Shown here: positions 50,239-61,919 of the stretch, piece by piece | Numbering within the stretch: the stretch's first letter is position 1 | Layout of the letters: the number at the start of each line of letters is the position of its first letter | Notes under the pieces: model-generated | Database searches by the model: none | Told to the model about the DNA's origin: nothing | Seen by the model: only the letters and a program-made list of their open reading frames with translations | NCBI GenBank assembly: GCA_905250025.1 | Contig: CAJNOJ010000443.1 | Span: 1-64,000, forward strand | Length of the DNA: 64,000 bases | Reading direction: 5' to 3' | Origin: Adineta ricciae | Taxonomy: Eukaryota; Rotifera; Eurotatoria; Adinetida; Adinetidae | Translations under genes and position numbers: made by a program

Positions 50239-50880
50239 TTATCTTTCATTTATTGGCATAATTAATATATTTCCCATTCTCCATTTTCGAATGTATATTG
50301 TAATATATTTAATCATAAACGGTATAACTAATCGTAAAACTTTTGTTAAATCACCAGTAAGTCCAATTAATGTAGTAATTATATAAATAACACTATTTTT
50401 TGTCTGATGAGTATAAGTACATTCTTTTGGTTTACATACATTGTAATATTGCTCATACATTACTATCGAATTCCATGTTTCAACCATCAAATTATTAATA
50501 ATCTTTTCAAATGTTGAATTTGATAAAAATCGACTTGATAAGAGATTATCAAGTGATGTTATATTTATTGGTGTAGACCATTGAAAATATAATTGTTTGA
50601 TTATAAAAACAACGAAGATCAGATTGTAGTAATGATTCAATAGTATAACATCCACTATAGAAACCTGGAAGAATAAATAAGGATACATCACATGCACAAG
50701 TACATATCTTAGAAAGATAACTGCAACTTGATGAAGATTCACAACTACGTTCACCGAACACTTGTGGATAGACAAAAGGATAAACATCTCCAGTCTATAC
50801 AACAAATCCAGCATTAGTTAAAGGACCAGCAAATAATGAATTACTTTGAGTAGTATTTCGTATTATCATTAATAATAACA
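50239..50880 (-). pseudogene. Broken lineage-specific membrane protein
   Basis: Coding text on the minus strand changes frame. SNSLFAGPLTNAGFVV meets a TAG near 50800. A cysteine-rich ectodomain stretch follows (SYLSKICTCACDVSLF, LPGFYSGCYTIESLLQS), then a one-base shift near 50580. The remaining frame has FEKIINNLMVETWNS, YYNVCKPKECTYTHQ and a transmembrane segment VIYIITTLIGLTGDL to the stop at 50239. The Cys-rich ectodomain with CxPxxCTY motif just before a final helix is a pattern I associate with a large uncharacterised bdelloid family, but there is no established name. Two lesions indicate a pseudogene. Confidence 0.55.
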
Positions 50881-51179
50881 AAAAATCATTAATTGTTGAT
50901 GATATACTTAGGATTGACCAAAAGTTCGTAGCTCTGACTTTAAAATTTTATAAGATAGTTCATACCAAAACTTTTTGTCTATAAAAACATAGTATCATGC
51001 CTCGTCTACAATAATGTATCGAACGAATCTATCATATATATATGTGTGTGTACGCTTTCATTTTTTTTTAAATTATGGGATAATTCATTCTCTTTCATCT
51101 CGCTACTCTACGTTTGTTATTGTTCTCCGTATTCGATGAACTTGATATTGATCTTGACCTTTTCAATTTCTATTTCATA

Positions 51180-51690
51180 TAATTGATTTGAGATCAATAT
51201 GAAATTAGTTTTCAAAGTGGTTTTCTTACCGCTTTCATTTGTGGTGAAAGACTTTCCCAAAGAAACTTCGCTTCGGTTCTAATTTCATTGAAATATTCAT
51301 CAATAATAAACAAAGCTGAGTTTTCGACTTACACTTTTGACAAATATAAATATGTAACCATCAATTCTTTGTAGAAATCAACCGAAATATTGTTCTGTGG
51401 GCTCTAGAAAATTGGGACATGAGAACAATGAATTGCACTACAATCGGATTTACTGTTAAGAGTTGATTTTGTAATTGTGATAAATGTTCACGTTGTTGTT
51501 GAACCAGAACTGCTAATGAATCGGGCATCTTCGTTCGAGATCACAGTTACACAATGAAGATTAAATAGAAAGGAAAGAAAGTTCTGGTTGAACCTTTTGA
51601 TAAAACAACGAAAGAAGAGAACTGGATTGATGACAAATCGGTTTCACATATAATTGAGAAAAGGAAAACATCTACATAGTGCGTTCGCAC
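51180..51690 (-). pseudogene. Duplicated 5' fragment of COPS8
   Basis: This matches 57421-57920 in the same orientation, about 6.24 kb away, with high identity through exon 1 (ATG at 51528), intron 1, exon 2, intron 2, exon 3 and the intron after it, plus about 150 bp of 5' flank. The match ends at the last bases of that intron, AAATCAATT, just before the acceptor AG. The remaining coding exons are absent, so only an N-terminal third could be made. The exons copied are still open. Confidence 0.85.
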
Positions 51691-51716
51691 GAGGGATTTA
51701 AAAAGTTTGTTGAACG

Positions 51717-52430
51717 TTTAAATGTTCTAGTTAATGTCACCTCTGCGGTAAACCATAGCTCAATTTTATAGTTTTTGGCTTTAAAAAGAAATAAAAGATC
51801 ATGTGACTGTTTTTTTCACATTGAGAAACAATCATTTTTTGTTTTTGTTTTATCTGTCATCGAATAAGATTTGAAAAAAATGAAACAAACACACTGAGGG
51901 ATGCTGCATGAAGCTCTATCAGCAAACTATATCGTCAAACTTATTACAATCATCTGTTTTTTTAACTAAAAAAACGTCAAATGTTGCAAAACAATCAGTG
52001 AAAACTGGCTGGGTAACATTTAGTGTTCACGAAGACAAAACATGCATAATTAAAATGAATCTCTAATCTAAACTGTAGAGTTTTTCATATTCCATTAGAA
52101 TTTTTAGTTAAAAAAAACTAATTTAGAGATGTTAATTCCTTTTGATGAAAATAGAATCGGTCTCCAAAGGAGCCAAAATCATAAAAGATGTCCCTGTTTT
52201 TAATTTTTAAATTTACCACTGTATCTGTGAAAACAGAATTCAATGAGCATGCGTATTCTAACGCCATCTTTCTGCGCACGCCAACAATTCGTAATTGTTG
52301 AAATGATTACACGTCATTTGTTTTCGTCAAAAACATATATAAATACATCACCACCATGAGTTACTACTCATAACGAACAAAGTCAAACATTTTTCATCGC
52401 TTCCAGTCTCCACGGTACAGTCTGCTGCAC
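51717..52430 (+). repeat. 5' flank of the second F-box/LRR copy
   Basis: Inverted duplicate of 4640-5290, see that entry. It includes the conserved TATA-like element at 52335-52346. Confidence 0.75.
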
Positions 52431-52444
52431 GATTGAAATACAAC

Positions 52445-53851
52445 ATGCACACATTTTCAACATTACCCGTCGAACTAGTTTATCGAATTATGGATCATCA
52501 AAATGAGCGGACGCTATTTTGTTCAATGCAAAATATTAGTCGACGGCTCAATCAGATCCTGAGTACTTACCAGCGATATCAAGTAAGTTTACTTGGTATC
52601 CTAACATTCTTGTAGACTGTGCTATACATAAACTTGATGGTATTTGATGTCGTAGATTCCCTCACAGGAAAACCCAAACTAATTTCATAATTCATAAACG
52701 ATTTCCTAGGATGAGACAACCACAGCCAGAAGTCATATGAAATCCAGCATTCCATCACTCTCTCCCCTTTATTTTATGTACGTTGAGGATGCATTCGTCC
52801 GATACGCGACCATGAACGAGCAAAACACTTACTTATGCGTTACCGTTACTGCGTTGCACCGCTCGAAACAAAAACTGCATCACTGACAACTTTTGACGGA
52901 ACTCATCTACTGAAGCAAAAAACCCTGTATTCTTCCTTCACCAATGCCAATCTTCATTCTGAACACGGGTACATCAAGTCCCGCTACTACATTTCAGACT
53001 AGTAGGGCTTGGATTTCACTGCAGCGCGTCTTCAAAAGAAAAATCTCAGTACCACCAACAAATATTGAAACTCATCTCCTACTCTTTCCGATTCCATCCT
53101 ATCACAGTTTTCTCAAGTCTCGATTCTCGACACAGCACTTCTTCCCGCAACAACAACTAGCATCATCATCCACTCGACGAATTCACATCTACACCCCATT
53201 CCTCCTTAAAAATCGATCCCAAAAAAAACTATTTTAAATCCCATAAATATCATCAGAAGTGCCATCAAAGGTTTTCTTTACTACTTACGCATTTCATCAT
53301 ACATTACTTCAATTCAGACACTCACCACACTTGACTTCAGTAGGAACGGAATCCGTGCTCAAGGAGCACAACACATTGCTAATGCGCTCCGAACGAATAC
53401 GGTAATATTGATCTCATTTGATTAGAGATGAAGCACTCAGTCTATCTCACACCTACAGACACTCACCACACTTCACCTAGATGAGAACGAAATCGGTGCT
53501 CAAGGAGCACAACGCATTGCGGATGCGTTGCGAACGAATACGGTAATATTGATCTCATTTCATTAGAGATGAAGCACTCAGTCTACCTCACACCTACAGA
53601 CCCTCACTAACCTTAACCTCAGTGGGAACCGAATCGGTGCCGGAGGAACACAACACATTGCGGATGCGCTCCGAACGAATACGGTAATATTGATCTCATT
53701 TGATTAGAGATGAAGCACTCAGTCTATCTCACACCTACAGACACTCACCACACTTCACCTAGATGAGAACGAAATCGGTGCTCAAGGAGCACAACGCATT
53801 GCGGATGCGTTGCGAACGAATACGGTAATATTGATCTCATTTCATTAGAGA
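52445..53851 (+). pseudogene. F-box plus leucine-rich-repeat gene, second copy, incomplete
   Basis: The F-box exon (ATG at 52445) reads LPVELVYRIMDHQNERTLF then CSMQNISRRLNQIL and YQRYQ with a GTAAGT donor. The following exon (after an AG near 52710) has stops (TGA near 52886 and TGA/TAA close by) absent from the other copy at the same place, while the other copy has its own stop further on. Four LRR exons follow from 53318. The array is cut by the N gap at 53852. With different lesions in the two copies, both linkers seem to be decaying independently, unless this stretch is really intronic. Confidence 0.6.
53318..53851 (+). repeat. LRR exon-intron array, four units then a gap
   Basis: Exons start at 53318, 53459, 53600 and 53741, again exactly 141 bp apart, with the same 57-nt intron as the array at 2.0-3.7 kb. 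Units two and four are almost identical, including introns. The 23 Ns follow a fourth intron that has just begun, so more units are probably missing. Confidence 0.9.
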
Positions 53852-53874
53852 NNNNNNNNNNNNNNNNNNNNNNN
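53852..53874. other. Assembly gap (23 N)
   Basis: The gap falls inside the tandem LRR array, where short reads cannot be placed; its size should not be trusted. Confidence 0.95.
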
Positions 53875-54519
53875 GTTAGAAATATATCGTTCAGCATACT
53901 TGAAACAACACAGAGACTTGTCTCTTTGTAAGAAAAAAGTCGTTTTTGCCTAGTCGATTATCATGACCTATCCATAATATCCTATGTTTTTCTATTTCTA
54001 TTCCAATTCAATAAACACGTTTAACTTTATACCATGTTTAAAACCAATGACATCCTACTGTACGTCACATTATGATCTGTTTTGCAGCGCAGAAAAGCAA
54101 CAGGTTCACGCATACTTATAATAGATCGGAAAGATCTCATTTCAAGTAGATCATATATCGAATAAGATTCGAAAAACAAGGTGCACAAGAAGAAGCTAAT
54201 GTAAAGTTTGAGGTTCCCAATGTTAATTAAGCTTTAAAGGATGGTTGCTCAGAGCGAGTAAACTCCAGCGGATGCGATGGGAATACGCCGAAAGTCCAAG
54301 ATTCGTAGCATTTCTGGCATCCGACAAAATCCGATCTTTTTCCTAGCGGATTTCTGCAGATTCTGGAAGCTCGATTACTCGTTACTTATTTTTAATTCGT
54401 TTCTAATTCTCTTTTCTGCAACAAAAAGAGTTATAGCATATAAAATACGGTCGTTAAAATGCTAATTAACTAATTAGCTAACTGACTAATTAAGTAAGGA
54501 GAAAAATTTTTTTGCCGAG
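53875..54519. other. Intergenic DNA right of the gap
   Basis: No gene recognised. A short stretch near 54250-54360 contains repeated GCGGAT/ATCCG words like those of the hairpin at 32.3 kb, but no arms could be paired. Confidence 0.4.
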
Positions 54520-55870
54520 TAAGGGTTGACCGAAGGACATCGAGGTCGAAGAACTCAAATATGACTGTAACGGGATATATTGCTATATTCTGAACTGTAT
54601 GCGACCTTGACTCGTCGACACTAGCATGACCGCTATACTTGGCTGATATCCATTGTTCTCTATTGCCTATATAAGCGTGTATCTCGTAAGTAAACAGGAG
54701 CTTGTTACGTAAAGAAGCCAAATAAAGTGTGTGTCATCATATCACGGGCACTTCTCTTCTCAAGTTCGTTATAATCACGTTAGTTTTTTCTTAGTCACGA
54801 ACCTTCGGCTTCTTTCGTTTTTTTCAGAAGAGATATTTTTCTCTATCGTTCTAAAATCTTTTGTAGAAGATAGTGGTTCCAACGCTACTGCTAGATGTGA
54901 TGTGGATCAATAGAGTAGTTTAGAAGTTTAAAGAAGAAGATTTAATAAAACCATACATCATGATATTTCTAGTCCAAGAAATCATAAAAAGTGTTATAAG
55001 CTTAATACCATTTGTGTCTTCTAAATATAGGGTGCATTATGATGCGTGTTCTTTTCACAGCAAATAATAAAATAACACTTTTATCTATTTTCTTTTCAGG
55101 ATCAAATAGATGGAAGATCAGCACTTTCGAAGCCACAATGAAATGAAGCACAGTTATTCAGTTTAAAAGTTAGTCAAATGTGAAAGGCATAACAGAGGTA
55201 GGTTGGCAAGGGCTAGTCGTGAGTGACCGACAGGAGAGAGGTCGACGAACGACTAGACGTTTGTTTCAAAAACTACTTGAGAGATGAGATTTGTAAGAGT
55301 CTCAGTTTATGTCAATGATTTTTTAACGAATACTACTGATGTCTTTCGAGCTTCGAGAATAAGTCCTGCAGATTATCAGCTCTTTAAATTGAAAAGAGTA
55401 ATAGAAAATGTCCTGTAAATCGCACAGTTATGTCGAACTTTGACAGCTTCGATTGCAGACCGACTCAGTGTAAATGAGAGTTGAAAGACACAGATAGTTT
55501 AAATGATCTTTAAAAAAATTTAACTAATACTCTTTTTTTGAGAACGAGACCACTCAATTATCGAGTTCCGCAAGTGGAAAGAAGAGTAGAATCTGTGACA
55601 AAAATCACACTATTATGTAAAGTTTCAATATCTCGGCTGAGAAACCGATCAGTTATGAGCGGGCCAACTGTTCGGCGTGAAAATGGGAAACCAATCGTAA
55701 AGTGTACACTTGGAATAGCCTTATCAAGCTTCAACGATTTTTGAAAAGGATTTGGCAAATGTATATTCCTCAATGAAAATATTCGAGAAGGCATTATTTT
55801 GTTGAAAGCAGAGAAAAGAGACAGGCTAATGCGTAAAATTTTCAGGCGAGTAATGTGAAAATAGAACAAC
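54520..55870 (+). repeat. Dispersed repeat copy 2 (about 1.35 kb)
   Basis: Direct homologue of 46620-47870. It differs by a 208-bp solo LTR at 54566 and by a longer hairpin near 55212 (CTAGTCGTGAGTGACCGACA ... ACGACTAG); a second hairpin of the same kind occurs near 55890. No coding sequence identified. Confidence 0.7.
54566..54773 (+). mobile_element. Solo LTR, 208 bp, with empty site in the paralogous repeat
   Basis: It begins TGTAACGGG and ends TTCGTTATA, near-inverted ends (TGTAACG/CGTTAxA). It is flanked by ATGAC (54561-54565) and ATCAC (54774-54778), a 5-bp duplication with one change. The TATA box CTATATAAGCGTG and AATAAA signal match the LTR at 30391 in order and wording. The sister repeat at 46620 reads straight through ...AATATGAC-GTTAG..., giving the pre-insertion site. 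Confidence 0.8.
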
Positions 55871-56385
55871 AGATGAAAAAGGTGGATGGCTGGTCGTGAG
55901 TGGCCAACCGGAGGGAGGTTGACAAACGACTAGCTATTGAGGGATGGGGTTTTCAGTCAACCCAGTTAGTTCTCGAGAATTACTCACTGAAAAATAGTTA
56001 ATCGGTTCGGTTCCTGAAAAAGAACAATCTCTGTCTTCTATTCACTCTAGTGTATGACATAATGCCATGGTTCAGTTGAGGACCAGTAGCAATCGCAGTG
56101 CCTTAGTTGTCTTTCAAAGTGTTTGAATGTGGTCAGCACTGGGACAATTCTTTCAGAAAAGGGTCAGCGAATTCAAAGGATGAGCGCTACTTGTTAATTA
56201 TTACGTCACTAGATATCGAACATAATGTTTTCTTTATCATACTAATACGCTTGACTATAGCCGGTATTCTATGGTTATATCTTTTTCTCGAAAATCGATA
56301 ATAGTAATTCGTACTAATAGTTTACTAATAAGTTAGTACCAGCTACTAATCAGTAAAAACTGACATCAGATTCGAAGTCTTCGCA
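55871..56385. other. Intergenic DNA
   Basis: It opens with a hairpin word GGTCGTGAGTGGCCAACCGG ... ACGACTAGC related to those in the dispersed repeat. No gene. Confidence 0.5.
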
Positions 56386-56775
56386 TTGAAATATCCCTGG
56401 AGATGTCTTTCCCGAAAAATCGACTTTCGATGTTTTTTTGACCCCGTAGGCATGCAAGCAAACAATTTATATTTCTTAGACTCTTTTCTACGAGAAAGAG
56501 AATTAAACTGCAGTTGTTTAAAACGAAAACTGCTTAGTATAAATAATGAAAAGGAAACAGTCGATATATTTAATTTATCTTCTCGATGTAAACATATGCA
56601 AAGGAAAATAGACGAAGTACCTATCAATTACAATGAACAAAGTTTTTTATTAAAACGAACTGAAAGGGAACGACAATATATTCTTTGTTGTTCATTACGA
56701 TCATCTTTTCACGTTTTCGCAATAAACTTATTTTCATATAGTATCGAATCACCACTAACACGAATACTTTTCTAA
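56386..56775 (+). CDS. Hypothetical ORF, possible gene fragment
   Basis: A 129-codon frame. Its middle has coding-like charged text (YFLDSFLRERELNCSCLKRK, EVPINYNEQSFLLKRTERER). There is no recognised domain and no flanking exon. It may be a remnant of a duplicated gene or a chance frame. Confidence 0.25.
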   Translation: MKYPWRCLSRKIDFRCFFDPVGMQANNLYFLDSFLRERELNCSCLKRKLLSINNEKETVDIFNLSSRCKHMQRKIDEVPINYNEQSFLLKRTERERQYILCCSLRSSFHVFAINLFSYSIESPLTRILF

Positions 56776-56920
56776 ATCGCTCTCATCCTCACGACGCTGA
56801 GATATAAAAGATATTTGTCATGTCACTTTCCAAATGCTTTTTAAGACAAAAGGTTTTAGATGAAAAAGATTTTTTTCTTGGTTAAAATAGAAAAATGAAT
56901 TGATGGAAAGAACTAGTAGT

Positions 56921-57769
56921 TTATCGTTCTAAGAAACAAACAAGTTCGACTAATTTCGCCAAATTAGAATTTGATACAGTCGACACATCTAAATCAACGA
57001 AGATAAAGCAATATTTTTCAATCGAAATGCATTGAATGTTAACTTACCATTGCGTTTTGGAAGAACATAAACACCACCTGCATCGACTTGCCACTGACGT
57101 TCATTACAAATTTGTTCGACCATTTTTTTACTTAAACCAAATAGTTTCTGCAAGTCATCGAATGAAATCGATTTGTAAGCAAGTTCAATAAGTTGGACAT
57201 TCTGGATGGTTATTTGAGCTACAAATAAATTAAACATTTCGTTTTATTGACTTGATTTCGACTGAAGGAAGACACGAACAAACTAATTTTTGAACAAAGT
57301 GATTCATTTCCGACGATGAACCACCTTCCAATGACGTTTGGCATAGTTTATAAAAATCTCCATACTGTTTCAGATTGAGTAACGATACAAGTTGCGCCAA
57401 AAATTGTAAATCCTTATCCTAATTGATTTAAGATCAATATGAAATTAGTTTTCAAAGTGGTTTTTCTTACCGCTTTCATTTGTGATGAAAGATTTTCCCA
57501 AAGAAACTTCGCTTCGGTTCTAATTTCATTGAAATATTCATCAATAATAAACAAAGCTGAGTTTTCGACTTACACTTTTGACAAATATAAATATGTGACC
57601 ATCAACTCTTTGTAGAAATCAACCGAAATATTGTTCTGTGGACTCTAGAAAATTGGGACATGAGAACAATGAATTGCACTACAATCGGATTTACTGTTAA
57701 GAGTTGATTTTGTAATTGTGATAAATGTTCACGTTGTTGTTGAACCAGAACTGCTAATGAATCGGGCAT
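56921..57769 (-). CDS. COPS8: COP9 signalosome subunit 8
   Basis: Six or so short exons join in frame. Exon 1 starts MPDSLAVLVQQQREHLSQLQ. Exon 2 (after a 50-nt intron) holds NNISVDFYKELMVTYLYLSK. Exon 3 has EAKFLWENLSSQMKA, matching the ARYLWKRIP region of CSN8. Further exons carry the PCI-type winged helix (YKSISFDDLQKLFGLS, ERQWQVDAGGVYVLPKRN), and the last exon NSNLAKLVELVCFLER matches the family's C-terminal helix; stop at 56921. CSN8 is the smallest PCI subunit of the COP9 signalosome, which removes NEDD8 from cullins. It is notable beside F-box genes, whose SCF ligases are its targets, though the adjacency is probably accidental. Its 5' part is duplicated at 51.2 kb. Confidence 0.8.
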
Positions 57770-58261
57770 CTTCGTTCGAGATCAAGAGTTACACAATGAA
57801 GATTGAATTGAATTCAAAGCGAAGCGAAAGTCTTTTGGAGAAAAACGACAGAAGTAGAGCATAAACCAATGACAAATTATTTTCACTTATGATTAAGACG
57901 GTAGAGACATCTATGCTCTTTATACATAGATGTATAGTAAGAAACAAATTCAATTCAAATTTTCTCAAAGTTTATCCCATATCAAATTCTACAACAAATG
58001 GAGGTGGAAAAATCCACGTAGAAAGAATTATGAATATGATTGTTTCATTTTCCTCTGAATGAATTATATCTTCTTCAATCAAGTGAGTAAAATGAATTTC
58101 TGCTTGTAATTATTTATATATAAATATGAAAAAAAAACAGAAACTCTTGGTTTCGTCAAATCGTGTCAAAGAAAATCCGAGATTGTTGTTAAAAATGGCA
58201 AATAACAATGAATATAACACAGAAAAATGATATACTCAAGTAAAAACATTCACAGATTAAG
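57770..58261. other. COPS8 upstream region and intergenic DNA
   Basis: The first 150 bases are shared with the 51.5-51.7 kb duplicate and probably hold the COPS8 promoter. No other gene. Confidence 0.5.
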
Positions 58262-59441
58262 TTACTGTCGATTGACAGAGAAATAAGCACCAATAGCATT
58301 GTGAAATAGTGATAATTGTTGTTTCATCACTTGAATCTAAATCGAAATAATGTTTTTCTTTTTAAATGAAATTCATTGAAAAATCATACTCGATTTTCAT
58401 CGAGTAATTTTAATTTGATTTCCAGATTTTCTTTGGATTTTTCATAAATTTGTTTAAAATGTTCATATTGTCGTTGAATATGTTCATCTGTTGAAGATAT
58501 TGTTCCATCCGATGAATGACTCCGTGATAATAATAATTCATAATCATATCGACATGCATCATATTCAATTCTATATTTATTCAAAATCAATTGTCGTTCT
58601 TTGAAACAAAGATCAAAATATACCTGGCATTTTCATATGTCTTTATCGATATTAAAGTATCTTCCATGGTTCGACTTGTTAATGTTTGTAATTTATCAAC
58701 GAACAGATTAATCGAATCTGAAATTAAAATGAGAAATACGTATGTGTTGTAAAGACATTTTTTTCTTACTTAGGAGCGAATCACCGTTGAGTGCTAAGAC
58801 TTTTTGACATTGACTATTTCTCACAAGTTGATCAACAAGATCTTCGGAAGTATCGGATAATCTTTGTAATTCATTTAATGATTCACCTGGAATGTTTTTC
58901 CTTAGAATGAAAATTGTCAATAGAAAAAAACTCACCAAGAGAACGTTGTGTTTTAAGAAGACCAGCAAAGCAAGTGCTCATTTGATGTGCATTGTTTAGG
59001 ATACGTTCATAGTGACATTTCGTTTCACGAAGAAGCTAAAACAGTCCTTTATTAAAAAGAGAAACTTCGAAAAAACGATCACAAACTTGAATTTTCTGTT
59101 CCAATTCCGTATCTTGTGTTCGATTAACTTGTCCAATTCGTTCTTGAAATAATTGTCGCGTATATTTCAATGTTCTGGAACTCCATTGACGAAATGTATC
59201 CAATGTTCGACTCCAATTCAATGTGGCACGTTGTGGAAATGATAAAACAGGAGCATCTAAATGATATGGAAGTCAATGTCCATGTGTATTAATAACAAAT
59301 ATTACCTGGAGTTTCATGTGAATCTAATAAACTAACGTAACTCGTTGGACGTGATGTTGAATCATCTGTGGAATTAAGATGAGTTTGAAGAGTTGAATAC
59401 GATGTGGATGGAGATTGAATCTTCGAATTGGAAGCTGACAT
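58262..59441 (-). CDS. ARFIP: Arfaptin (AH/BAR-domain protein)
   Basis: Start MSASNSKIQSPSTSYSTLQ at 59441, a Ser/Thr-rich N-terminus, then an intron. The AH domain follows: LDTFRQWSSRTLKYTRQLFQ, ERIGQVNRTQDTELEQKIQ, the ETKCHYERILNNAHQMS helix, QRSLGESLNELQRLSDTSED, RTMEDTLISIKTYENAR, RIEYDACRYDYELLL and the closing KSKENLEIKLKLLDENR and QLSLFHNAIGAYFSVNRQ (stop 58262). The order and wording match arfaptins, crescent-shaped dimers that bind Arl1/Arf and Rac GTPases and PI4P at the trans-Golgi. Length (about 300 residues) is normal. At least six exons with introns of about 50 nt. Intact. Confidence 0.9.
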
Positions 59442-60383
59442 AGAAATTTCTGTTCAATATGAGAATGACTTGATATTGTTACGATAACGACACAGAACGG
59501 AAAGAATATTCAGTGGATATTTAGATTGAGTCAATCATACATTTTGTTAGATTCTTTCTCGGATATTTCTGCCATCTACTATACATATACAATCGGTATG
59601 AACTTGTCAATATGTCCAAAATGAAGAAGTTTTAAAAGATACATATGAGTTAGTATTTGCAATAACTTATAATTAATATTCAATTGACCATCAAAAGACT
59701 ATTAAGTATTTTTCTCCTTGTAGAATAATTATTCTTATGAATATAGATGAAAATGCGAAAATAATTACTCGTAATGTAACACATCTCAACTAGTCAAGTT
59801 AATTGATCGAACGTACTTTTTAATCTTCTGAAATAGAAAATGACCTCAGTTATCTTTTTTTACAACAATTCTTCGAGTTTATTTTTCGATACCTTTTTTT
59901 GTTTTTGAACAAAAGAAATTCTTCTCGATTGTAAATCGAGTCAATAACAGCGAAGAATAACAATCGATTCCGATAGACTTTAAACAAATGAAATAAAACA
60001 TTATTGTCGAGTCGTTTTGTTCATTCTCTGTTCGTATCTTCACTCGTTCTCGACTAACAAAAGTATCTTTTCCCATCACGAAGCATAATGATCATTGAAA
60101 TGCGAGTTATATTTAACTTGAGCTTGTTTTTTTTAAAAGTTATTATTGTAAATCAACATAAAGATATGTTCTGATAAAAGGTTGATTGAATGAAAAGGAT
60201 AAACAACAGATGTGACTACAAGGTCGCTCATCATTGTAAGGAAAAATACGTTGTGAAAACGATCGATAAACGATTGAGAAAAAAAGAAAATGAAGGGAAA
60301 CGCAACAGCTGCTTACGATACATTGTCAAATCATTTCTTTTCTTTTCTTTTGCTTAGATTTCATATTTGCGGTAAGACGAAGA
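59442..60383. other. Divergent intergenic region
   Basis: It separates the minus-strand arfaptin gene from the plus-strand gene at 60384 and probably holds both promoters. A T-rich run with TTTCTTTTC repeats lies near 60340. No gene. Confidence 0.5.
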
Positions 60384-61919
60384 ATGAATGATGAAAACGA
60401 GGATTCAACTTTCATTCAATTTGATGTTCAACAAGAACAACAACAAACAAACAATCAGGTAAAGAATAAGAACGAATTTGTTTAATGAAACGGATGGAAT
60501 TTGATTGAAATTAGGTGAAAAATAAGATGTTGAAATCCAATTCGAATCGACGTGGAGTACGTGTTGATTTTGCTTATTCATTAGAAAACGATCGACTTTC
60601 ACCAATAAACCAAACAAATGTGATTAAAAGTGAACCGTATTTTAAGGTAATGGCAACAGAAGATCAAGTTACAAAACACTTTTATCATAATGAATTTCCA
60701 AATGAATATCGTTCATATGTAAGTCATTCAAGCGGAAATCTTTTGTTTGATCAATAAATGAATGATTTAGAAGGAGCCAATGAAATCGATTCTTAAAAAA
60801 TCACAAAAGAAATCAGAAGCTCGTTCTTTGTCTCCATGTCCTTCAGCTTGTTCATCGTCACAGAAGAAAGAAAATACAACTAAACGTTCTGATTTTGCTG
60901 ATATTCAACATATAGCTGAATTAACAGCAAAACAAGATCCATCTTCATCTTCAATTTATCCTCGATCACTTTTTAGTCAAACAATGAATATATTCGATCC
61001 CGATAATTCTTATGGAATGTCACCAAGAAATCGTTCACGTCCATCTCGACTTCAATATTACATCAAACCATATCGAGGAGAACCTCCTCTTCCAACAAAA
61101 CCACGTTCCCGATCGCTTCCACGTCATCGAATAACACAAACATCAACACCATTGAGTCTTCATTCACAAACTTCAGTAAATCAATCTGTTCGACCATCAC
61201 AACGACAATCAATTCGAAAACAACATGTTTCTTGGTCACCTGCTCGACAACGAGAAACACCAATTCCAACCAAAAGGTAAATTCCGATCTTCTCATCGAT
61301 TTCCTCCAAGTTTTTCTTTAGAAAATCGATCGAACCATCTTCATCGTCAGTCGTATCAATTCCAATCTGTTTTCACAAATCTCAATCAACTCAATTTCCG
61401 TCCCCACGTCCTTCATTAAACGAACCTTGTCAACATGCTTTGATCTCACATAAACCGACATACGAAATAAGTTACAAAAGAGAAGAAGAAGAAAAATATT
61501 TTCGAAAACGTTACTTTTACGAACCCGGAAAACGACACGATGAAACGATCGAACAATACAATCGTTTATTAGAACGAATGCGTGTTACAGACAGTGAACT
61601 TCAATCTTTATCTCAATCGCTGACAAAAAATAATAATAAAATATCAGAAAGAAGATCCGTCAGTAATCACGATTTATTTTATCCTGAAGTTTCTGAAACT
61701 TATCAAATCGAATTTTTCAATGGTTAATTTCAGATCGAACAAAATTGTGAAGAATCTCGAAAAACAAAAGAAGAATTTGTAAGACCAATCATTGTTCAAT
61801 TATGTCTTATTATTTTAGTTCTTTGTAATCTAATTATTGTTTATTTCTTCAATGAAATTAACATTTGGTGGAATGAAAATATTACACCAACATTAACTTT
61901 TGAACAATCGTATGAATAA
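60384..61919 (+). CDS. Unknown Ser/Pro-rich protein with C-terminal transmembrane helix
   Basis: Five exons join in frame: 60384-60459 (start MNDENEDSTFIQFDVQQ), from 60515 to about 60718, from about 60770 to 61278, from about 61321 to about 61688, and the last to 61919. Introns are 45-56 nt with GT-AG ends. The protein (about 430 residues) is low-complexity and basic (SRPSRLQYYIKPYRGEPPLP, KPRSRSLPRHR). A charged coiled-coil-like stretch follows (DETIEQYNRLLERMRVTDSE, LQSLSQSLTK), then one hydrophobic helix near the end (PIIVQLCLIILVLCNLIIVY) and a short lumenal tail. The topology resembles nuclear-envelope or ER tail-anchored proteins; no family was recognised. Confidence 0.75.
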
